Assembly: GCF_038049925.1 (NCBI RefSeq)
Contig: NZ_CP145809.1
Coordinates: forward strand, 1,550,001 to 1,614,000
Direction of reading: 5' to 3'
Source of the DNA: Georgenia sp. M64
Lineage (GTDB): Bacteria > Actinomycetota > Actinomycetes > Actinomycetales > Actinomycetaceae
Length of the DNA: 64,000 bases
This document shows, in pieces, positions 55,817-62,343 of this stretch. The notes below the pieces were generated by a model, which saw only the letters and a program-made list of their open reading frames with translations, was not told the DNA's origin and searched no databases. Both the position numbers and the translations under genes were made by a program. Every line of letters begins with the position of its first letter. Position 1 is the first letter of the stretch.

Positions 55817-56317
55817 TTAGATTTCGAGTTCTAGGCGTTCTGCGATGAAGGTTGGATCCCAGCCGGGATTGAAAGTGTCGACGTGGGTGAATCCGAGCCG
55901 CTCGTATAGGCCACGCAGGTTCGGGTGGCAGTCGAGCCGCAGCTTGGCGCACCCCTGCGTTCGCGCGGCATGGCGGCAAGCCTCGATCAGCGCGGAGCTG
56001 ACACCCCGGCCCGCATGTGTCCGTCGCACCGCGAGCTTGTGCAGATATGCGGCCTCCCCCTTGAGGGCGTCGGGCCAGAACTCGGGATCCTCGGCCGACA
56101 AGGTGCAACAGCCGACGATGCCGTCGCTGCAACTCGCGACTAGGAGCTCGGATCTCAGGACGAAGGTCTCCGCGAATGTCCGGTCGATCCGCGCGACGTC
56201 CCAGGCGGGCGTTCCCTTGGCGGACATCCACGCCGCAGCGTCGTGCATCAGCCGCACAACCTCGTCGATATCACCCGAGCAGGCGACCCGAACGTTCGGA
56301 GGCTCCTCGCTGTCCAT
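55817..56317 (-). CDS. orf5: GNAT acetyltransferase Orf5 of the class 1 integron 3'-conserved segment
   Basis: A 166-aa GCN5-type N-acetyltransferase with the acetyl-CoA motif VRRTHAGRGVSSALIEAC and the family beta-alpha end LRLDCHPNLRGLYERLGF. It is the orf5 that follows sul1 in class 1 integrons; its substrate is unknown. It reads in the same direction as sul1, 127 bp downstream. The 107 bp between it and IS6100 (55710-55816) are remaining 3'-conserved-segment DNA without a gene. Confidence 0.93.
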   Translation of the reverse strand: MDSEEPPNVRVACSGDIDEVVRLMHDAAAWMSAKGTPAWDVARIDRTFAETFVLRSELLVASCSDGIVGCCTLSAEDPEFWPDALKGEAAYLHKLAVRRTHAGRGVSSALIEACRHAARTQGCAKLRLDCHPNLRGLYERLGFTHVDTFNPGWDPTFIAERLELEI

Positions 56318-56444
56318 TCGCTCCCCTGGCGCGGTATGAACCGCCGCCTCATAGTGCAGTTTGATCCTGACGAGCCCAGCATGTCTGCGCCCACCTTCGC
56401 GGAACCTGACCAGGGTCCGCTAGCGGGCGGCCGGAAGGTGAATG

Positions 56445-57296
56445 CTAGGCATGATCTAACCCTCGGTCTCTGGCGTCGCGACTGCGAAATTTCGCGAGGG
56501 TTTCCGAGAAGGTGATTGCGCTTCGCAGATCTCCAGGCGCGTGGGTGCGGACGTAGTCAGCGCCATTGCCGATCGCGTGAAGTTCCGCCGCAAGGCTCGC
56601 TGGACCCAGATCCTTTACAGGAAGGCCAACGGTGGCGCCCAAGAAGGATTTCCGCGACACCGAGACCAATAGCGGAAGCCCCAACGCCGACTTCAGCTTT
56701 TGAAGGTTCGACAGCACGTGCAGCGATGTTTCCGGTGCGGGGCTCAAGAAAAATCCCATCCCCGGATCGAGGATGAGCCGGTCGGCAGCGACCCCGCTCC
56801 GTCGCAAGGCGGAAACCCGCGCCTCGAAGAACCGCACAATCTCGTCGAGCGCGTCTTCGGGTCGAAGGTGACCGGTGCGGGTGGCGATGCCATCCCGCTG
56901 CGCTGAGTGCATAACCACCAGCCTGCAGTCCGCCTCAGCAATATCGGGATAGAGCGCAGGGTCAGGAAATCCTTGGATATCGTTCAGGTAGCCCACGCCG
57001 CGCTTGAGCGCATAGCGCTGGGTTTCCGGTTGGAAGCTGTCGATTGAAACACGGTGCATCTGATCGGACAGGGCGTCTAAGAGCGGCGCAATACGTCTGA
57101 TCTCATCGGCCGGCGATACAGGCCTCGCGTCCGGATGGCTGGCGGCCGGTCCGACATCCACGACGTCTGATCCGACTCGCAGCATTTCGATCGCCGCGGT
57201 GACAGCGCCGGCGGGGTCTAGCCGCCGGCTCTCATCGAAGAAGGAGTCCTCGGTGAGATTCAGAATGCCGAACACCGTCACCCTGCTGCGTAACAT
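56445..57296 (-). CDS. sul1: Sulfonamide-resistant dihydropteroate synthase Sul1, fused to attI1 ORF-11 start
   Basis: A drug-insensitive DHPS that replaces the host enzyme in folate synthesis. From VTVFGILNLTEDSFFDESR to the end RDRGLDHA it matches Sul1. The usual ATG before VTVFG is absent: the protein instead begins MLRSR, the first five codons of ORF-11, the short reading frame inside attI1 (MLRSRAVALKQS). Total 283 aa. The ORF-11 ribosome-binding site (GGAG, eight bases before ATG) therefore drives translation. The Pc promoter at 57485-57513 points at it with no cassette between. Confidence 0.96.
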   Translation of the reverse strand: MLRSRVTVFGILNLTEDSFFDESRRLDPAGAVTAAIEMLRVGSDVVDVGPAASHPDARPVSPADEIRRIAPLLDALSDQMHRVSIDSFQPETQRYALKRGVGYLNDIQGFPDPALYPDIAEADCRLVVMHSAQRDGIATRTGHLRPEDALDEIVRFFEARVSALRRSGVAADRLILDPGMGFFLSPAPETSLHVLSNLQKLKSALGLPLLVSVSRKSFLGATVGLPVKDLGPASLAAELHAIGNGADYVRTHAPGDLRSAITFSETLAKFRSRDARDRGLDHA

Positions 57297-57397
57297 CGTT
57301 GCTGCTCCATAACATCAAACATCGACCCACGGCGTAACGCGCTTGCTGCTTGGATGCCCGAGGCATAGACTGTACAAAAAAACAGTCATAACAAGCC
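57297..57397. promoter_or_regulatory. Remnant attI1/intI1 leader with LexA box
   Basis: The region between sul1 and intI1 is the class 1 integron 5'-conserved leader. The attI1 site is cut: only its part up to the ORF-11 codons AGC AGG remains, and the crossover sequence is gone, so cassettes cannot be inserted. At 57370-57385 the sequence CTGTACAAAAAAACAG fits the CTG-N10-CAG LexA site that controls intI1, just before the intI1 start at 57398. Confidence 0.8.
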
Positions 57398-58153
57398 ATG
57401 AAAACCGCCACTGCGCCGTTACCACCGCTGCGTTCGGTCAAGGTTCTGGACCAGTTGCGTGAGCGCATACGCTACTTGCATTATAGCTTACGAACCGAAC
57501 AGGCTTATGTCCACTGGGTTCGTGCCTTCATCCGTTTCCACGGTGTGCGTCACCCGGCAACCTTGGGCAGCAGCGAAGTCGAGGCATTTCTGTCCTGGCT
57601 GGCGAACGAGCGCAAGGTTTCGGTCTCCACGCATCGTCAGGCATTGGCGGCCTTGCTGTTCTTCTACGGCAAGGTGCTGTGCACGGATCTGCCCTGGCTT
57701 CAGGAGATCGGAAGACCTCGGCCGTCGCGGCGCTTGCCGGTGGTGCTGACCCCGGATGAAGTGGTTCGCATCCTCGGTTTTCTGGAAGGCGAGCATCGTT
57801 TGTTCGCCCAGCTTCTGTATGGAACGGGCATGCGGATCAGTGAGGGTTTGCAACTGCGGGTCAAGGATCTGGATTTCGATCACGGCACGATCATCGTGCG
57901 GGAGGGCAAGGGCTCCAAGGATCGGGCCTTGATGTTACCCGAGAGCTTGGCACCCAGCCTGCGCGAGCAGCTGTCGCGTGCACGGGCATGGTGGCTGAAG
58001 GACCAGGCCGAGGGCCGCAGCGGCGTTGCGCTTCCCGACGCCCTTGAGCGGAAGTATCCGCGCGCCGGGCATTCCTGGCCGTGGTTCTGGGTTTTTGCGC
58101 AGCACACGCATTCGACCGATCCACGGAGCGGTGTCGTGCGTCGCCATCACATG
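57398..58153 (+). pseudogene. intI1: Truncated class 1 integron integrase
   Basis: The first 252 codons of IntI1 (full length 337), from [10 protein letters not shown] to VRRHHM. It retains the first catalytic arginine ([12 protein letters not shown]) and the IntI-specific extra region, but IS6100 removes HxxR, the second His and the nucleophilic Tyr. Translation runs 11 codons into IS6100 ([11 protein letters not shown]) before a stop. It is inactive as a recombinase. It still carries the Pc promoter for sul1. Confidence 0.95.
57485..57513 (-). promoter_or_regulatory. Integron Pc promoter (PcW type) reading toward sul1
   Basis: On the minus strand the -35 TGGACA (57508-57513) and -10 TAAGCT (57485-57490) are spaced by 17 bp, the weak PcW form. 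Immediately after it the sequence reads TATAATGC. The T at the Tyr codon of intI1 (TAT) that completes TATAAT differs, as far as I recall, from the usual TAC, and might shift the effective -10. Confidence 0.8.
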
Positions 58154-59033
58154 GGCTCTGTTGCAAAGATTGGCGGCAGTCAGAGGTAGGCTGTCGCTCT
58201 GCGCCGATCAGGCGGCTGCTGCGAAATGGTGGTTGAGCATGCCCATGGCCTCCGTCAGCGCCGAGGGCCCAATGCCAAAAGCTCTCTCCACAAGGCGCAC
58301 CTCGCCCCTGATGCCGGGCTGCAGGCACCAGGGGCGAGCCTGTCCTTTGCGCAGGGCTCGCATGACTTCGAATCCCTTGATCGTGGCATAGGCCGTGGGG
58401 ATCGATTTGAAACCGCGCACCGGCTTGATCAGTATCTTGAGCTTTCCGTGATCGGCCTCGATCACGTTATTGAGATACTTCACCTGCCGGTGGGCCGTCT
58501 CCCGGTCCAGCTTTCCTTCGCGCTTCAATTCGGTGATCGCTGCACCATAGCTCGGCGCTTTGTCGGTATTGAGCGTGGCAGGCTTTTCCCAGTGCTTCAG
58601 GCCTCGCAGGGCCTTGCCCAGGAACCGCTTCGCTGCCTTGGCGCTGCGGGTCGGCGACAGGTAGAAATCGATCGTGTCGCCCCGCTTGTCGACTGCCCGG
58701 TACAGGTAGGTCCACTTGCCCCGCACCTTGACGTAGGTTTCATCCAGGCGCCAGCTCGGATCAAAGCCACGCCGCCAGAACCAGCGCAGCCGCTTCTCCA
58801 TCTCCGGGGCGTAGCACTGGACCCAGCGATAGATCGTCGTATGGTCGACCGAAATGCCGCGTTCCGCCAGCATTTCCTCAAGGTCGCGATAGCTGATCGG
58901 ATAGCGACAATACCAGCGCACCGCCCACAGGATCACATCACCCTGGAAATGGCGCCACTTGAAATCCGTCATCGTTCCGTCCGTCCAATCTCCGCCAAGC
59001 ATGCTCAAGCTTCACGATTTTTGCAACAGAGCC
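58154..59033 (-). mobile_element. IS6100, right copy
   Basis: 880 bp, in direct orientation with and apparently identical to the left copy, ends GGCTCTGTTGCAAA and TTTGCAACAGAGCC intact. It cuts intI1 on its left and the nuclease-STAND gene on its right. Confidence 0.97.
58208..58972 (-). CDS. tnpA: IS6100 transposase, right copy
   Basis: A 254-aa protein identical in sequence to the left-copy transposase, with the same D-D-E residues. Homologous recombination between the two direct copies could delete the sul1 segment and leave one IS6100. Confidence 0.96.
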   Translation of the reverse strand: MTDFKWRHFQGDVILWAVRWYCRYPISYRDLEEMLAERGISVDHTTIYRWVQCYAPEMEKRLRWFWRRGFDPSWRLDETYVKVRGKWTYLYRAVDKRGDTIDFYLSPTRSAKAAKRFLGKALRGLKHWEKPATLNTDKAPSYGAAITELKREGKLDRETAHRQVKYLNNVIEADHGKLKILIKPVRGFKSIPTAYATIKGFEVMRALRKGQARPWCLQPGIRGEVRLVERAFGIGPSALTEAMGMLNHHFAAAA

Positions 59034-59041
59034 CGCTGACG
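59034..59041. repeat. Target site duplication, right copy (CGCTGACG)
   Basis: Exact duplicate of 54822-54829 at the outer edge of the right IS6100. Confidence 0.95.
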
Positions 59042-59199
59042 AGGCAACCATCCGCATCAAGCACTTCGATGTCCACTACATCGTCCCTGCCTTCAACGCG
59101 GATCTGATGCTCGGGATACTGCTCGACGACTTCGATGGCGAGGTGGATGGCATGCGCTTGCTGGTATGCGATCCCGCGAATCGTATCAGTGCCTGCCAT
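59034..59199 (-). pseudogene. Nuclease-STAND NTPase, N-terminal fragment
   Basis: Fifty-five codons beginning MAGTDTIRGIAYQQAHAI and ending DADGCLVS at the insertion point, where the frame enters IS6100. The pattern I-R-G-x-x-Y-Q at the N-terminus and DDVVDIEV before a QxK motif is that of Cap4/DUF4297-type dsDNA nuclease domains. GGAGGACAT-like purine-rich sequence precedes the ATG. Its continuation is at 52567-54821. Confidence 0.82.
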
Positions 59200-59633
59200 A
59201 TGTCCTCCTGGTTACGACATTACGGGACACCTCTGACAGTGACGGGGTAGCTGCTGGCGAAAACATCGCGAGCGCCAGGTCTCGGAGTTCAGTAAGTTGC
59301 GTCACGGTGGTCGAACGAAGTGGGTGGCCGTGGCGCTGACGCTCGTTGAACTCGTGCGCGGGGCGCTCGGGGAATGATTCCGCGAGTCTAAGTAAGCGGA
59401 CCAATTAGGTAACCAACGCGCTGCAAAACCTGCAAAATCTGACGCGCAGAGCACGCTCCTGAACCATAAAATCACTTGGTCAGGTGAGGTATGAACTTTG
59501 TTCCTGTCACTTGGGGGCTAGGGGGACCAAAAGGGGACCAGAACCACGCAAATCCTGCATTTCGTGACGTGCTCTGCATGATCTGATCCGCAGAAACACG
59601 CGGTTTTTGATGATATTTGAGCCGTTTGGACGC
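59200..59633. other. Right end of the ICE, non-coding
   Basis: A 434-bp stretch with no convincing gene. It must hold the promoter of the nuclease-STAND operon. It is visibly less GC-rich than the transfer genes. GGGGACCA octamers at 59522-59544 match those near int. The decamer GCAGAGCACG (59446-59455) has its inverse CGTGCTCTGC at 59568-59577. These repeats suggest binding sites for integrase or a relaxosome near the element end. Confidence 0.5.
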
Positions 59634-59675
59634 CTGGGGGTCAGGGGGTCGCAGGTTCAAATCCTGTCAGCCCGA
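59634..59675 (+). repeat. Right attachment repeat (attR of the ICE / attL of the next element)
   Basis: Forty-two bases identical to 9101-9142 in tRNA-Pro, from the anticodon loop to the 3' end. The 5' part of a tRNA is not present here, so this is not a functional tRNA gene. Past the repeat the sequence follows that after 9142 for over 1.2 kb, which shows that a second element with the same left end is joined here. Confidence 0.92.
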
Positions 59676-59680
59676 CGTAA

Positions 59681-59715
59681 AAGCCCAGGTGAGAGTAGGT
59701 TTCTCGCCTGGGCTT
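59681..59715 (+). terminator. Hairpin copy next to the second attachment repeat
   Basis: Same 14-bp stem and 7-nt loop as 9148-9182. As it follows both copies, it belongs to the element end rather than to the chromosome. Confidence 0.75.
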
Positions 59716-59740
59716 CTTCATGTCCGGGGGTCGTTTTCCG

Positions 59741-59860
59741 TGGTCCCCCCTCTGGTCCCCCCGGCGCTCTCGCTGGTGGTCGACTGTGGACGAACGGACC
59801 GCCCTGGACCTGCTTCCTGTGGATAAGGGGACCAGAAGGGGACCAAAAGGGGACCAGAAC
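59741..59860. promoter_or_regulatory. GGGGACCA repeats of the second element end
   Basis: TGGTCCCC twice at 59741-59760 and GGGGACCA three times at 59827-59860 (two at the matching place in the left copy). Probable integrase arm sites, as at 9208-9314. Confidence 0.5.
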
Positions 59861-59895
59861 GCCTCCGGGAGCACTCCCGCGGGGGTGGGAGCGCA

Positions 59896-60920
59896 TCACA
59901 GGCCCCTGGTCGCGGGGCTGCTGCGCCGGGTGTGCTTGCGTTGTCCGGCGGCGGAGAGGAAGGCGTTGGCCTGCTCAGCGGCGGAGGCGAGGTGGCGGTC
60001 GTCGGGGTGCAGGTAGCCGCGGGTGGTCTCCATCGACGCGTGCTTGAGGATGTATTGGAGGACGTGCAGCGGGATGCCAGCGTCGGCCATCCAGGTCGCC
60101 CCGGTGTGACGTAGCCCGTGCCGGGTGAGGTCGGGCAGGCCGAGCTTCGCGACGATGCCGTCCCAGTTGGTGGCGTCGCGGACGGTCGCGGTGGTGAGGT
60201 AGCCGCCCTTCGGGCCGACCAGTAGCGAGTCCTCGGGCTCCTTGCCGTCGGTGAGGCGTTCCAGCACGGGCCGGAGAGGTTCGAGGATCGGCACGCGGCG
60301 TTCTTTGCGGCTCTTGGTCGGCTTGGTGACCAGTCCGCCCTTGCCGGGGAACACCTGCCGGCGGATCACCACGAGGTTCTTGTCGAAGTCGACGTCCCCG
60401 ACCTGCAACCCGGAGACCTCCGAGGATCGGGCCGCGAGCAGCGCGGCGAGCATCACGAAGTCGCTGTAGGACTGATGGACCTTCCCACACGCCCTGGTGA
60501 GCCGGTTGAGGGTCTTCATGTCGGGGATCGCGTGCGCCCGCGGGGAGGCGTGTTCGGCGGACTGGCCGCGGAAGGCGTTGCGGTTCAGGCTCCGCTTGGC
60601 ACGGTTCTTCGCGGGGTTGATCTGGATCAGTCCGTCCCGCACGGCTTCATCGAGCACCCGGACGAGCGGGGCGATGGTGTTCTTGATGGTCGAGGCACCG
60701 TGGCGCTGTTCCCACTCATCAATGGTGCGGATCGATGATCCCCGCGGTGATCTGGGTGACCGGCAGATGCCCGAGCGCGGGCAGCACCCGCAGCTTCAGC
60801 CCGTACCCGTAGGTCTCACCGGTGGAGGTCGGGTCCAGGCCACGCGCCCACCGGTCGCCGATGGAGGTGACGAACTCCAGCAGCGTCATGGACACTTCCA
60901 TGCCCTTGGTCGAGGAGCCG
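59896..60920 (-). pseudogene. int: Second ICE integrase, frameshifted and truncated
   Basis: A copy of the integrase at 9350-10579 with three kinds of damage. An extra A near 60732 (GCGGATCG against GCGGTCG) shifts the frame after the AGIID codons. The N-terminal 70 or so codons are missing because homology stops near 60920. The conserved LGHAS is LKHAS. A 253-aa C-terminal frame with R, H-R and Y remains open. Substitutions are scattered along the gene, so the two elements are related but not freshly duplicated. Confidence 0.9.
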
Positions 60921-61051
60921 CGGACCCAGAGCGGACGATGACAACCTTGATGCAGTCATACGCCACCGGACCGATCGGACGATGCTCGGTCCGGGTCAAG
61001 GCCGTGATGGGTGAGCGCAGGCCTTGTTCGTCTGCCTCGAATCCCAACATG
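60921..61051 (-). pseudogene. Stub of an AraC-type regulator fused to integrase remains
   Basis: From ATG 61051 the minus strand reads MLGFEADEQGLRSPITALTR, and further on GPVAYDCIKVVIVRSGSA, then enters integrase sequence. The second block aligns with PVAYDCVKVIVVRDGSA in the AraC-type regulator at 34997-36028. Only about 42 residues of the N-terminal domain remain and the DNA-binding domain is lost. It starts 23 bp after the MFS stop, the same order (exporter then regulator) as at 34997-37495. Confidence 0.7.
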
Positions 61052-61074
61052 TTCTTGACCCGGACAGTCGCGTC

Positions 61075-62343
61075 TCAGCGTTCGTCCAGTGAGCGTTCCA
61101 TCTCGCTTTCGCGCATCCGCCCCGCCAGCAGAGCGATCAGCGCAAGGGCGGGTGGCGCGATGCCGGCAATGACGAAGATCACGGGGATGGGCACGAGCAG
61201 TGAGAGCGGGCCTGCGATGGCGATCGAGACCGGCATGAAGGCGATCGAGACGAAGAAGTCGAGGCTCGCGACTCGGCCGATCATGTCGAGCGGCACCAGA
61301 CGTTGCAGCAGGGTTCCCCAGATGACGACACCGGCTCCGGTCGCCGCGCCGACGATGAACAGTGCTGAGAGCATCAGAATCAGGTTGTCGGCGACGCCGA
61401 TGACCGCAAGGGGGAGGGTTCCGCCGCCCCAGCAAGCGATCATGAATGTGAGGTAGCGGCGCGGGAGTTTCAGCGATGACACAACGAGTGAGCCGATCGC
61501 CCCGCCGATGCCGAATGCGGCAAGGAGGAAACCGAACGTCGATTCGGCGTCCTCGAACCTGTCGCGGGTGATGAACGGCAGCAGCACTTCGATCGGTCCC
61601 TGGATGATGAGGGCGAGAGAGGAGCCGAAGATCAGAGTCCAGAGCAACCAGCGAGTGCGAGCCACATAGTTGACGCCTGCTCGAAGGTCGCCCCACACAC
61701 TCGTGCGCTGCTCCGGAGAAGTGACCGTGGTCAGTTCGTCGCGTCGACTGAGGAACAGAGTGAGAATGAACGCGATCGCGTACGACGCTGCGACGATCAT
61801 GGCCCCGATGGCGGGAAAGAACGTGCCGACGACGATTCCGCCGAGGGCGGGACCGAGGCCTTGCCCCATCGAGGGTCGGAGAGCGCCTTCGAGCCCGTTC
61901 GCGGCGAGGAGCTGCTCAGACGGAAGCACCTGGGGCAGATACGCGCTGTAGGCGGGGTAGAAGAACGCGCTTCCTGCGCCCATCGCGAAGGAAGCGGCGC
62001 CGACATGCCACAGTTCGATCGTCTCGGTGAGGGACAGGACTGCCACCACGGTCATCACAGCCGCGGTGCATCCCTGCACGGTGATGATGATGCGTCGTTT
62101 GGAGAACCGATCGGCGACAACGCCACCCAGGATCGAGAAGGCGAACAGGCCCAAGCTCATCCCTGTTGCGACCGCTGAGAGCGCGAGCGGGCTGTCATCG
62201 AGCGCGAGGACTTGGAAGACCATCACGATGGTCCACATCCCGGTGCCGAAGACCTCGATGCCGACTGCGGCGAACAGGAGCCGATAATCCCGCGAACCCA
62301 GTGGCCGCAGGGCACGTATCCGGTTGAGGTTCTTCTCGCTCAT
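61075..62343 (-). CDS. MFS exporter, coupled to the ABC-F gene
   Basis: A 422-aa transporter with about 12 hydrophobic helices. Motif A-like sequence is GGVVADRFSKRR; GSAFFYPAYSAYLPQVLP follows helix 4. It resembles the MFS_3/Mef-like branch of macrolide and other drug exporters. The start MSEKNLNRI at 62343 overlaps the ABC-F stop (ATGA), so translation is coupled. The combination of an ABC-F protein with an MFS pump recalls mef/msr pairs, but the drug class is not known. Confidence 0.85.
   Translation of the reverse strand: MSEKNLNRIRALRPLGSRDYRLLFAAVGIEVFGTGMWTIVMVFQVLALDDSPLALSAVATGMSLGLFAFSILGGVVADRFSKRRIIITVQGCTAAVMTVVAVLSLTETIELWHVGAASFAMGAGSAFFYPAYSAYLPQVLPSEQLLAANGLEGALRPSMGQGLGPALGGIVVGTFFPAIGAMIVAASYAIAFILTLFLSRRDELTTVTSPEQRTSVWGDLRAGVNYVARTRWLLWTLIFGSSLALIIQGPIEVLLPFITRDRFEDAESTFGFLLAAFGIGGAIGSLVVSSLKLPRRYLTFMIACWGGGTLPLAVIGVADNLILMLSALFIVGAATGAGVVIWGTLLQRLVPLDMIGRVASLDFFVSIAFMPVSIAIAGPLSLLVPIPVIFVIAGIAPPALALIALLAGRMRESEMERSLDER

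Larger units (their letters stand above)
54830..59033. mobile_element. Tn610-like composite transposon (IS6100-orf5-sul1-intI1 truncated-IS6100), 4204 bp
   Basis: Two 880-bp IS6100 copies in direct orientation bound a fragment of a class 1 integron: the distal 3'-conserved segment with orf5, sul1, the attI1/intI1 promoter region and intI1 cut at codon 252. This order matches Tn610, described from Mycobacterium fortuitum. Gene cassettes and qacE-delta-1 are absent. The perfect 8-bp duplication shows transposition as a unit into the nuclease-STAND gene. It brings sulfonamide resistance to the ICE. Confidence 0.93.
9143..59633. mobile_element. Integrative and conjugative element in tRNA-Pro(GGG), about 50.5 kb
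   Basis: The boundaries are set by the 42-bp tRNA repeat at both ends. Inside are a tyrosine integrase with overlapping excisionase at the left end, a complete-looking actinobacterial type IV secretion operon (VirD4, VirB4, SCO6880, VirB6-like, small VirB2-sized proteins, wall hydrolase, VirB8-like), a prim-pol, a ParB-like protein, and a MobF relaxase. A relaxase, coupling protein and VirB4 together make this an ICE rather than a mobilisable island. Cargo is drug efflux and a defence island. Two further transposons have inserted into it (27442-34182 and 54830-59033). Interruption of the ArdC gene may affect transfer into restricting hosts but not the core machinery. Confidence 0.88.

Noticed and set aside
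54902..55834. Long plus-strand frame across IS6100
   Set aside because: It is the complement of the well-known IS6100 transposase and appears again, identically, in the second copy.
59186..59404. Minus-strand 72-codon frame upstream of the nuclease-STAND start
   Set aside because: It lies in the probable promoter region, has no recognisable motif and overlaps the supported start at 59199 in another frame.
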